The notes beneath the pieces are model-generated. The model was given only the letters and a program-made list of their open reading frames with translations. It did no database searches and was not told where the DNA came from. Both the position numbers and the translations under genes were made by a program. Source: Sclerodactyla briareus (taxonomy: Eukaryota > Echinodermata > Holothuroidea > Dendrochirotida > Sclerodactylidae). From it: DNA of 64,000 bases. The DNA is taken from the NCBI GenBank assembly GCA_026419785.1, contig JAODTK010003532.1, positions 124,001 to 188,000 of the forward strand. The letters are read 5' to 3'. Below are positions 45,770 to 56,929 of the stretch, piece by piece. How positions within the stretch are numbered: the stretch's first letter is position 1; every line of letters begins with the position of its first letter.

Positions 45770-46790
45770 ATTTTTTCAGTAGCGTACAATGTGTGATTTA
45801 TTTATTCTTCTATTACATAACAGTGCTGACCGGTTGTTGCTATATGTCTGGACAAGTGTGCAGCTATGACGAGAAGGAAGAGAAATTTCTGGAAAAACAG
45901 AGATGATAAGCTGAACAGTAATGGAGTATCACTGGAGGACAGAAGAAAGAATGATGACATACGAGTAATGGGAGTATCACTGAAGGACAGAAGAAGAATT
46001 ATGACAGACAGTAATGGGAGTAATCCCTGGAGGACAGAAGAAAGGATGATGACAGACGAGTATGGAGTATCACTGGAGAACAGAAGAAAGACTGAGGACA
46101 GAACAGTAATGGGAGTATCAACTGGAGGACAGAAGAAAGAATGATGACGACGAGTAATGGGAGTAATCACTTGGAGGACAGAGAAAGAATGATGACAGAC
46201 GAGTAATGGGAGTATCAGACCTGGGGACAGGAAAGGAAATATGACAGACAGTAATGGATATCACTGGAGGACAGAAGAAAGAATGAACAGACGAGTATGG
46301 GAATTATCACTGGAGGCAAAAAGAATGATGACTAGACGAGTATGGGAGTATCACTGGAGGACAGAAGAAGGATGATGACAGACGAGTATGGAGTACACTG
46401 GAGGACAGAAGAAAGAATGATGACCCATGAATCTACTCGCTGTGTATATAACAGCTGAAAGAGACCAGATTAAGAGTATAAGAGACCCGAATAGGAATTG
46501 GTTTTGTCCATCTACAGAGGCAGAGGAGGGTAAGCGGCAAGAGAATATTTTGACGATGGTACATAAGAGGCCAAAAGAGGGCAGAGGAAATCAAGGCCAG
46601 GTGGAGTGACAACGTTGAAGGGGACCCGGGAGGGGGGGGGGAGCGTATGTGTACAGGTGGAGGAGGAAACCGGAAACAGGGGACAGAAATCTCTGGAGGA
46701 GGAGACTTGGGCGGCCGACCCTGGTATTTCGGGATGGGATTGGATTAGGTCTGAGAGAAGAAGAAGTTATTATCCTATGCTAAAATTCAC
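45770..46790 (+). mobile_element. LINE 3' tail, copy 2, with internal minisatellite
   Basis: A second copy of the preceding tail. 'CSYDEKEEK' (45858) corresponds to 'CAYDKKGEK', 'ERDQIKS' (46451) to 'ERDQIKM', and the 'GGETWAADPGISG' region to the end of copy 1. Between these anchors copy 1 has one ~50-bp segment (45324-45375), whereas this copy has eleven tandem versions. Confidence 0.7.
45903..46425 (+). repeat. 48-bp minisatellite derived from LINE coding sequence, 11 units
   Basis: The unit reads as 16 codons, RRVMGVSLEDRRKNDD. The motif resembles the 'MGISLxxRRxNEDIR' segment of LINE reverse-transcriptase C-termini. Unit starts are near 45911, 45964, 46010, 46058, 46104, 46151, 46200, 46249, 46291, 46337 and 46383. 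Several units carry 1-5 bp losses or gains, so no single frame runs through. Confidence 0.88.
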
Positions 46791-46859
46791 TTATGCAAAT
46801 GCTTCTCTTACTGCCAATAAATTTTACAAATTTTATATTCTTCAACTTCCAGGATTATA

Positions 46860-49119
46860 CGCCCTCGTTATTTCAGCTCAGTATAATGCAATTAGGGATG
46901 GTACGATGTGGCTGGCACCCAATTGGTTAAGAGGCGTTAGCCCTACACCGGGAGATCGGGTTTGTCCCGGTAGGTCATACATTCGGGTCGAAAGGTGACT
47001 AGCGCGCTCTTAATTGCGGCTGTTCCCACTGTCAAATTTGAGGACTTTTGTTTGAGGTTACTGGCAAACAAAAAAAAGCGCTATAAGTTTGTTTGCGTGC
47101 TACCGCAACCCCCCAAAGTAGCCCAGCCCATCTTAATCATGCGCTTGAGTCAACAATTTCTCTCTTCTCTTGACGCAGTTCGACTTACATCTTTGCTGGT
47201 GACGTCAATATGGACCTTCTCGAAATTACCGCACTTCTGGGTGAGCGATTACTTAAAATTGTGTGAGGAGGCGCCACTAATTCACTCCTGCATCACTCTT
47301 CCGAGTCCCATTACCGATATGTAGTATGACTCTGATAGATCACATCTTTGTTCGCCTGCCAAGATAACCTTGCTGCCCAAAAATGGTACAGCTGACAACA
47401 TATTTTGTGGACATTAGTGAGCATCTTCCCAACTTTTGATTATAAGAACAGTAAGCTCTACTCTAACAACCAGGGGCCAATGGTCCGTATTTACAGTGAT
47501 AGTAACTTTGCCTAGTTTGTTCATTCAATTGAATGTGCCGACTAAAGATGTTTATGAAGCTCAAATTTTGATGAAGCTTACATGATTTGTCCAGATCATC
47601 CAATATCTGTACATGAACCGTAGTTTTCCCAGAGTTGAACTAGTCCTCGTTAAAAGTCTAAAGACACCAGCCGTGGGTAATTCATCTGGCATTCGTTAAC
47701 TCATCCTAAGAAAAATATTTTGTTTCGCAAGTACATTAATAACCCCACGACTGAGAGGAAAGAATCCCAGAAGAGATATAGATCTATCTTAAATAGGGCT
47801 ATTAAACAATTTAAATCCTCACATTACTTGCGTCTTGTTAATGACAGCCACAATTCCGCTCAAAAAACTTGGGCTGTGCTAAACGAGCTCCTTAACAGCA
47901 AAAATAAGTCTAGTACTTCTATCCAGAGCGTGTCCTACAATGACTCATTGTCACCGATATACAGGTATTGCTAATGCCATGAACGACTACTTTGCCACTA
48001 TCGGCTGCAATTTCAGCAATGATATTTGCAGCGATGCAATCCTAATACTTTTTTTTGCATAATGAAATTCCACAAAACACAATTTTCTTGACTCCTCTCA
48101 CAATCAGCAAGACTTACTGAAAATCAATGTCTCAAACGTGGCAAATCACCTGGTATTGACAATATTCCACCAAAGGTATTGAAAACAGTGGGTCACACAA
48201 TTTCTCCTCTCCTCTGCCACATATTTAACCTCGTCTTGCTTCTGGGGTGTACCCTGATGCTCTTAAAGGAGCAAAGTTCATCCCAATTTATAAGGAAGGG
48301 GACCGTACGCTGCCGGAGAACTATCGGCCTTTCAGCCTCTTACCATGTGTCAACAAGATTCTCGCAAATTAATTGAAAAAACGCCTAAGGAACTTCATGG
48401 AAAATAATAACATATTCTTTGACTTCCATTTTTTTTTATCGTCTCCGGACATCACTCCACGACATGTGTTAATACAACTGTACTATTCACTTATCTACTC
48501 TCGCATCTCGTATGGCATCGAGGTTTATGTCGTGCTTCCTGCTCTGCCACCGAACTAAAACTATTCAAGTTTTCAGAATCGCATCCTCAAGATTATAAAC
48601 TTTCATGACCGTCGACATTCTACTAATGTTCTCCATTCTGAATTGGGAATTCTCAAGATTTGTGATATCCATATTCACAAGATTTGTAATTTTGTTCATT
48701 TATAAGTATGTTAATAATTCTGTTCCAAGTGTTTTTAGTGATACTGTTAATCCTGGAAAATCATTACCAATCGTAAATAATACAAGAAGTAGTTCACTAT
48801 TAACTGTCACTAGACACAATAACAAGCACGGCAAACTCCTCATGAATAATTATTGCCACAAAATCTGGAACCAACTTCCTAATGATATTACCTCTTGCAA
48901 TTCATATTCGTCTTTCAAGGATAAGTTGAAATTTCATCTAATTGCTAAGTACGCGGAATAAATCGTATTGTGTTTTGTTTTGTATATATGTTTAGGTCAC
49001 TAGCTTTGATGGAAACATTGTATGGTTGATTAGTGTCCTGTTTAAACTTTATATTAATTATTATGTTTATATGCAGATATAGACGAAATAAATTGAATGA
49101 ATGAATGAATGAATGAATG
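46860..49119 (+). mobile_element. L2/CR1-like LINE, internally deleted
   Basis: The 5' part (46990-47360) carries a decayed AP-endonuclease domain: 'FLSSLDAV', a 'GDVNMDLLEI' strand in an alternate frame near 47200, and 'LIDHIFVR' at 47330-47355. Reverse-transcriptase pieces follow: 'QKTWAVLNELL' (47863), 'SPGIDNIPPKVLK' (48148), 'LPENYRPFSLLPCVNKIL' (48312), then abruptly the post-catalytic 'YYSLIYSRISYGIEV' (48480) and 'KIWNQLPNDI' (48860). The region with the catalytic YxDD box is missing. It ends in (TGAA)n at 49094-49119, as L2-type elements do. Clade assignment is tentative. Confidence 0.8.
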
Positions 49120-49164
49120 AGGGAGAGGGGTATGCGCAGATTCTTCGCTCGAATGTACGGAACA

Positions 49165-49260
49165 GTCCGTCTCGTGCTCCGACTTGTATGCATACGCCAC
49201 TTCATGCCGGAATTATAACACAATTTTAGGTGACTCTACTAAGTCCTGTGTGAGAAAAAA
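49165..49260 (+). repeat. direct repeat, left copy
   Basis: Near-identical to 49875-49978: 'ctccgacttgtatgcatacg', 'ccacttcatgccggaattat', 'aacacaattttaggtgact' and a final A-run. The two copies are separated by about 0.7 kb with no coding content. Confidence 0.85.
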
Positions 49261-49874
49261 AAATGTGACATGATACGTACTTTCAAGTTTGAGAGGATTT
49301 AGAAAGGGCAAAAACCCGACCGATTAAAAAAGTAGAATAAGTATATGTAGGCCTAAACTAATGTTTAGCAGTACTGAATTTCTCCCGTTCTTGTCCGAAT
49401 TTTAGTCACCTCCTGCTCACTATTTGTAGAGATTGCATTCCTTTTAAACTACCTCACTTCGTCGAATTCCCTTAGATATAGATAACAAGACCGGTGTCTA
49501 TAATGTCAGGGTTTCTGAAGACGCGGTGCCGACACGTATGGGCTGTTGTCACTGATCCTAGCAGTCCAAAACCAAGACATGAATTATTGAGGGTCGCCGC
49601 GACTGTTTGTCTTTTTCTGTGGTCTTTCCTGCCCGTTTGGCTCCCCTCGAAAGTGTGTGCAGTATTTCCTAGATCCGACAAACGCCTAAAGTGATACGGA
49701 AACTGGGGAAAACCAATAACAAAATATGAATATACTTGTGGGCTATGTTTTTTCCGGATGAGGCTGCTAGAAGATACAAATCTTTGAAAGGGGCTTGTAA
49801 GGATACCTTTTTGGAGGGGGGGGGGGGGGGGTTAATGCGAGATCCCATGAACGCTTCCAAGTATGGAAACCCAC
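49261..49874. other. segment between direct repeats
   Basis: No gene recognised. Contains a G17-type run near 49818-49832. It could be a small mobile element flanked by duplicated host or element sequence, but no transposase or LTR signature is visible. Confidence 0.4.
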
Positions 49875-49978
49875 CAGTGCCGTCTCGTTGTCTCCGACTT
49901 GTATGCATACGCCACTTCATGCCGGAATTATAACACAATTTTAGGTGACTACTAAGTCCTTTGGTGTGAGAAAAAAAA
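49875..49978 (+). repeat. direct repeat, right copy
   Basis: Right partner of the direct repeat at 49165, differing by a few bases and a 2-base deletion within 'gtgactctactaag'. Confidence 0.85.
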
Positions 49979-50162
49979 ATGCACAGCGAGCCTCATAACG
50001 TCTTAACGACAGTATATGCCTTCTGAAAAATGACTTCCCAATTACCACTTATTAGCAAGCTAGGGAATTGATATCGACTGAACGCGAACCGCGAATATTT
50101 CCGGCAATCACGTTCGATATTCGAGGACCATGCGATTTTATGAAGAAAAAAAGAAGAGATTT

Positions 50163-51090
50163 TTCAGCTCAACCAGCTATTTGATGGTTGAGCTAGTGGA
50201 ATCTGCATGTCACTATATCTATCTATTCGAGCTAGCTATCATCTATCTATCTATCTATCGATTCTCGATCTATCTATCTATCTATCGATCTCCAGTGGGT
50301 AACAATTGCCCTTTGGGCTCCAAAACATCATTTCGTGTGAGGATGTCGACCAAACTGGACACAATGTTCAGTGACCCTTGGGACATGTTGGACCTTGTGA
50401 TTTGGTCAGGGTCAAAGCCATCAAAGGGGCAATATAGGCCATATGTTGTAAAATTCAAAAGGTATCTCCTACTACATATTTTGGTGCCATAGTGCTGATG
50501 TTCAGGTCATTCATGATGGTCTAACAGCCGTACCTCCTGGGTGGTGTTCCCGGTGTTTTTTTGGTTCAGGCCCCACTTCGGCAAAACGGCTGGGACATTT
50601 TATGATGAAATTTACACAATGGTACTTGAAATGATTCTCCTCCCACAAGCTTCAATTAACTTCTTCAAAGTTACATGTAGCTGGTCTTGCTGTAGACAAG
50701 CCATTGGACCAGGGTAGGTGTGTGGGGAATTTGATTCTAGGGCCCAAATATATGAAATTACTGTGAAAAAATTTTATCTCAGGACAAATTATGTGCCACC
50801 AGTGCTGATGTTCAGTCATAAGATTGGTCTAGTAGGTGTACCTTCAGGGTGTCCAGGGATGCGGGACCAAGGCCCAGTGTCACTGTGGTCCTAGCAGCCC
50901 GATTTGTGGAATATTTATGACGCTAAGACATCTTTGGCCAGGCAAGGTCAAAAGTCGGTAAAGGGGCACTGTAGGTCATTGTATGAAACTACCTCCTCGG
51001 CCTCATGATCTCAAACAATTTATCACACAATTGTACATTGGTCTTGGTACATTGGTGCGGTTTGAGCTACAGCACCATTGGTGCTCTAGT
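50163..51090 (+). repeat. dispersed repeat, copy B (CTAT-containing)
   Basis: Homologous to 385-1140 in the same orientation. The internal CTAT microsatellite (50215-50290) is longer here. Two sub-blocks near 50500-50600 and 50800-50900 resemble each other ('gtgctgatgttcag', 'gtgt-ccagg'), so the element has internal duplication. Confidence 0.65.
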
Positions 51091-53600
51091 TTTAGTAATA
51101 TCGCTACCCCAGGAAGTATTCTCCATCCTCGTTCCATATAATAGGCCTACAATCCGGCACTTTCGCTTGTTTGTTTCGAGACATTCGGTTCTCGGAGGTG
51201 GGGCATGTTTTTTTCTCTACGGTATACTGCTGCGCCGAACCGCTAAAATAATGTCGTTGCGACGGGGGGGGGGGGGGGGGGGGGGGGGGGACGGCATTTA
51301 TCCAGTCGTAGGGCAGTTTTTTTTGGTATAAAAATGCACCTGTGAAGTGGCAAGTGTTGCGAGTGTGGCAGGCTGGCACAGCTGGGCCAACTGTCGCGAA
51401 ACGTGTAATAGTGATTTGTTTAGATAATTTCGATGAGCCCTTATTTAACAATGATTCGATATGGAAATTCTCGCTTCAGTTTTCGTTGGTCGCAGGATAT
51501 CTCTCGCTCGTAAACTGCAAGAGAACAGCGGTTGATACGGATTGCCGCTAATCGATTGCATAATATCAAAAGAACTGCTGTTGTATATCATCAATCAATC
51601 TATAAGTGATACTCTAAGTAACTTACGAATGTCCTGGCCGGATCAGGTGTCATATTACGGCGGGTAAATGGTCTCTGAACTTTGAAAACCATGGCTGATT
51701 TAAAAAGCGTTAGTAGTTGTTTTCCAAAGGAAAATGTGTTTTATGATGACCATCCGTCCATAACCGAGACTGCTCGCAAGTAACCTCCTTGAGGATTGGT
51801 GAATAATGTGGGGATTACAATTTGTAGGTTTAAACAGGCGATTCAAGTCTACTCGGTAGTGAAATAGATCTTTAGAACGACATTAACCGAAACTGCTCAC
51901 ACTACTGAGTAGCCACGTACCGATAGTTATAGTGCTTAGTCAATTCGGGAACAAATAGCTATGGCGATCAGGTATGTCATAATAAAACGGTTGAGACTGC
52001 CCGTGATATTATTGTTATCAAAATTTAATATATATAAAATGAAAGAAAAGTCCAACGGTGGATTACAACATAATGAGGATTCCGTGAACACTTGGTTCAT
52101 AATTATAGCCACCCGAACAAAGGCGGCTCTTTGGGTCGGTGCGCGCAGGAGGCTAATTATTGAAAGAATAACACAGCTGATAGCGGCAGAAGATCCTTTC
52201 CAAATTGCACCGTAGTCGGGTATGTGTATTATACGACTTCTGTACGAATGTAACTAAGACTGTTCAATTGCTTTTATGCTTACTATTATTGTCATAATCC
52301 CGAGTATGCCTAGTTAACGAACAAAAGTAATAATCGTGAAGAAGGTTGAACCGCCCCTTCTACGCTATTGGTTCAGAAAAATTATATTTCTGAAGAGGGG
52401 AGATTTAGAATCGGTTCGGAAGCGTATGACCTTAATACTCTGGGGATAGAGTTTGAACCAAGCTCGGGGCATGCTGTATTGAAGTGCTTGAGTGAAGTTA
52501 ATGAGGAGTCGATTGTATGCCCCTGATAGCGCCCCCACCAACAGTAGTGCATGGTGTGATGGGCAACATGATTCGCAGTTTGTGCGAGGATATTAGAATC
52601 AGTCCCGTTTGAAGCCCCCTAATTTGGAAAGGACGTTAATTAGCTTTCTTCGTTTCGTGTTGCTTATATTTTAGGCGAGGAGAGGAATGATGTTTCTACT
52701 AGATGCAGGCGAGTTGTATTTTCAAGTTAAGCTGTTTCTGCACTACGCGACTGCGCTTCCGCAATGAAATAGCTTGCTTCATTGTTGGAGTTACACTGCC
52801 TGCACTAGGTGGCCTAGTGAGCGTATGCATGCTATGACACAATGTGGATCTGCGCCATGCAATCTCTGGATGACGCAACACTCGTTACTATGGGGACGCA
52901 ACATATGCTGAACGTGCATTCAGTGTGTCACTCAGTATAGGGCAGCACCACTCCGTGTGCGTTCACCTAAAAGATTCAAATTGCATCGATATTATGAACT
53001 AAGTCCTCCTTCAATTAGTTATTTTGTATTCCCCACATTATAAGCATTACGTGAGGGATAGACATAATACAATTAATGGAGGGAAAGTGTACTTAAAACT
53101 CCAGAGAGCTTATCGAGGAAGGACATTCACAGAACAAAAAGAGGAGGAACAATATACATGGACCGCCCCCAGACAAAACTCAAACCCGATGACCTACATG
53201 AATTGTGACAGTGTCAGGATTTATTAGCAACATAGGTTTTTTTTTAAAGGGTTACACTTACACATGATTTAATTTCAATCCAGATTTTGAATGATCTATA
53301 CTTGAGCTAATATGACAATTGGAAATTCTGTAACGGGTTCAGTGGGAAGGTCAAGGGAGGGCTGGGCTGTGGAAGAATCAGTGCACTTATTTGTTATTAG
53401 TTGTGTGTGAAAGAATAAAATTGCCAGGTAATAATAGCTCCAGGGGTTTTTTTGCTGTGAAGGTACTCGATGTCCGATGGCAGTCCCGGCATTGCAATCG
53501 AACGAGGCGTGTCTCCTCAAGGTCTCGATGCTAGGCATTGTAGAATGGAAACAAACAAGTTTTAACAATCGCTAACAGCCCTATCGACAGCTCTCGTGGG
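51091..53600. other. unassigned region
   Basis: No gene recognised. Contains a 27-base G-run (51264-51290). A 30-codon frame at 51691-51783 has a strong start context (aaaccATGG) but no other support. The frame at 51961-52215 has no known domain. Confidence 0.4.
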
Positions 53601-56249
53601 ACACCGTGGAGTGAGGCACTGCATGCTCATCGCTCACTGATGGAAGCTCGTGACTGGGAGGTACCGAGCCGCATCCACCCACCGCTCTCAATCACTCAGT
53701 CTCCTCTGGCCCTTGGCCTGAACCATACTACCAACTTCCCGAGGTACTCGCGAAGTTGCGCCGATGCATGAGCTAGGTATGTCCCGGAGGATGGCCTACA
53801 TTACCCACCGACTGAGCGGATATGGTGGGCGGTACCGTTCGTCGGGAAGCGCGCGTCATATTCCCCATGTCTGAGACAGTAGGTGATAAAGAGCTCCATG
53901 AATGTATATTAGTACACCTACTTTCATTATTATCAGGTGACTGTTATCGTAATATTATTTCAATTATTTTCAATTTAATTCAATTACTCTCCCCAGTGAC
54001 ATCGGGCCGAGTACTCCAATCCCAGAGTACTGGGTTGAATGTTGCTATGGCCCTCCCATGTTGAAGAATAAGACTGAAGTGACTTGATTGACTCGTTAGA
54101 ATTAAATATTGATCCAACTGACTCGAGCAAAGTGCCTGATTTGACTTGACTTGAACAATGTACTCGACCCGGCCACTGCTGACTTGTGATGACCACTTTT
54201 GTCGCTTTGTAGATGTGACGGCAAAATTATGCTTTTAAATTCTCCAAGTCGGCAATTACAACCAAACCAACTAAACTATTTTTGAAGTGACGATGATAAG
54301 AGCAGAGAAATGTTAGTCAGAGTAACATTCCCCTGACAAGAGATTAAATGGGCATGCTGTCTTACCAAACGTTGTCACTATCTGTTTTGATCTTATCACA
54401 GCTTACATGCACTAATAGTCCTTTATTATCTTATCATATACCACCACAACAATGCCCTAGCCTTGTCAATTGAAAACTACTTGCCCAAATAGGCCGAAAT
54501 CTGAGGTTCTGTAATGGTACGTTTCTTATTCAATTCAATGCCTATCTTTCGAGAAGTGAAGATTCCACATGTTAATAATATTACCGAGGAAATTGGAGTA
54601 TAGGCTACGTTGATTCCAATTACGTTTTCAATAGCAGCTCCTGATGAGTATCTCGACCAGTGGGGTACAAACAGTGGGGGTTTTTTGTTAGGGGGGGGGG
54701 GGGGGTTCAGAACTCCCACTTAAGATATCTGTGAAACGATTGAAACATCGCCAGTCGTAGCAATTCCCGGTATAAAAACTGGTGTTGCCTGCAATGGTCG
54801 TAATTCTGAATTAAACAAAAAGCCTTGAAATTGAATTTCAACTGTGGACTAGTAAGGTAGAGATATCCAACGAGATTTGAAGAGAAATTTTCGGAAGCAC
54901 CAACGTGACAGTCCGGAGCATGGAGGGTTGACTCACCCACTCATTTGGGTATAACTAGTTTAGTTCATGACGAACTGTTCATGGCTCAATCATCGAGTTC
55001 TGTGTTCAGTTGCCTCCTTGCAGTCTGGCGTGATGTAACCCGCTTCTAAACACAATCAACTCGTAAAACTTGTGTGGTTGCGTGATGTCCATCATGCGAA
55101 GATAATTACTAGCTGGTGTTAAATTTCCATTACACTTACTAGACAGGAGTCAAAAAACTAATTCGCATCGATACCAGACGAGGAGACGAGAGCAGCCTTG
55201 GTTTGGTTGCGTAAATAAAACTCTTTTCTCCCTCTTCTCTAAAAAGCACCACTCAACTCCAAAGGGAACATAATACAACAAAAATAAAGTTAATGTGAAA
55301 CGACATAGGTACAAGGGGAATATCGAGTCGTCGTATTACCGATGATGATGACAGCTCAGTGAGCTCACTGTTATCTGTTTAAACACGTTTATCTTTCGAC
55401 AATGACCTATAAATCGATTTCTGTCTGGTTCCAAATATGAAACCTCGGGCAAAAGACCATAGGCCTACAATAGCTGCTCATGTGTTTATATAGGTCCAAC
55501 TGTTTTGTCTCTCAGCTTGAGAACCGCCTTACTGTTCAAATTTGTTGATAATGAGAATTGACTTAGCCGGCTTCTGTTCATGCAGTCAATCAAGCGTTGG
55601 CATTAGCGGCGCTAGCTGTCGGTAGGATATCCACGTTACGTAATTGCCCCTCCGCATAGGACTAGACTGGAGTCCTTGTGACAGTTTGATAAAACACCAG
55701 TGGTGGGATCACAAATTACCAAAATGATGAAAGTCACCATCATAGCAAGCCATCCTGTTGTGCAGTGTTATCGGCATTTGAAGTGCGTATCACTTTTTGT
55801 TCACAACGGTTACATTGTAGGCCTAGGAATAAGCGGCGATCTGGGGGAGGGGAGGGGGGGGGGGGGGTTGCAACATCATAGGTACTGTTGTGCCTTAACA
55901 GATATTTTCTTATTGAAATTGGGTCGTCATTTATTCAAATGTCGAAGCTTCGCACGCTGTAATGTTTACATGCATGTGTCATACATAATAACCGTTTGGG
56001 AATCGGGCAAAATGAATGTGGCATACGCTGGACTACTACACGACTGGAGCGTGCTTCAGTTTTGGGTTGCCATTACCAATGTGGGTGTGCATCGCGCCAT
56101 TCGATAGTTGGATTTTGGAAAAATACCACGAAGGACCCTATATTCCCAAATATCCGGGGACTCATGTAACGCCTTTCCACCTGGGCCCTACATACCCCCG
56201 ATAGTACACAGCAACCATAGGAACTGGCACGCACTCCGACAATCCGGAG
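53601..56249. other. unassigned region
   Basis: Both strands searched without finding a gene family. G-runs occur near 54691-54705 and 55845-55867. The 135-codon frame at 55700-56107 crosses one of these G-runs and shows no domain. Confidence 0.4.
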
Positions 56250-56460
56250 GAAGTAGCTAGGCTATGATATTTGTGGCCAGCAGTAATACAGCGACCGGTT
56301 GTACTCAAGTTCCTCACAGGTCCCCATTTAGCACCTGGGGAGAGAGACATGGATATGGAGTGTCTTGCTTAGGACATCACGGTAAAGCTGATCGTTATGT
56401 GGAATTCGAACACACAAACTTTCGATCAACAGCTCTACCGACTAACTCGTGACACTCGAG
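56250..56460 (-). mobile_element. tRNA-derived SINE
   Basis: On the minus strand the head reads GTTAGTCGGTAGAGCT (A-box, 56431-56446) and GTGTTCGAATTCC (B-box, 56401-56413). A T-arm-like stem TGTG/CACA flanks the TTCGAA loop. The adjacent body has 'gtgtcttgcttaggacat', close to the 'CTTGCxxAGGACAC' block found in many tRNA-derived SINEs of marine animals (from memory). The A-B spacing is shorter than in a real tRNA. Confidence 0.6.
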
Positions 56461-56929
56461 ATTGGATCATGCATCGCGAGGACCTAAAGGTAAATAGTCG
56501 TCCCGTGCATTTGCTGTCGCCCTCTCGTGCATGACGTCATAATGTTTGTGTTAATAGATGCAGTTTTTTTTTATCAATATATTAATGTTATTATTATGTA
56601 TTATTTTTTGTGTTCCCCCCGTTTTCTTCTTCTATTCCTTTTTGGTTTTGGCTTTGCTCTGTCCATTTGGGGCTAGGCGTTTGTACTGGATAACGGAATT
56701 TTTATAGCTACTTCCAATTATATTTGTGATCGCTCTCCTTGCCGAATGCGAAATGAATCTATGTAGTCATGATGTGTTTCTGTGTGAGTGCGTGCAGTAT
56801 GACGCTTTTCTCGTGACAGTGGAAGACACAAGTCTCTGGTTGATCTCATACTCAGGTGGTAGATGCGCCATATTGAGTAGACGGTTCCTATTGATTTTGG
56901 TGTCACTATCTAATTAATACTCATGAGTG
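56461..56929. other. unassigned spacer
   Basis: AT-rich; no gene recognised. Confidence 0.45.

Noticed and set aside
51691-51783. Short frame with an ideal translation-start context
   Set aside because: Thirty codons, no paralogue, no donor of quality at its end, no family match.
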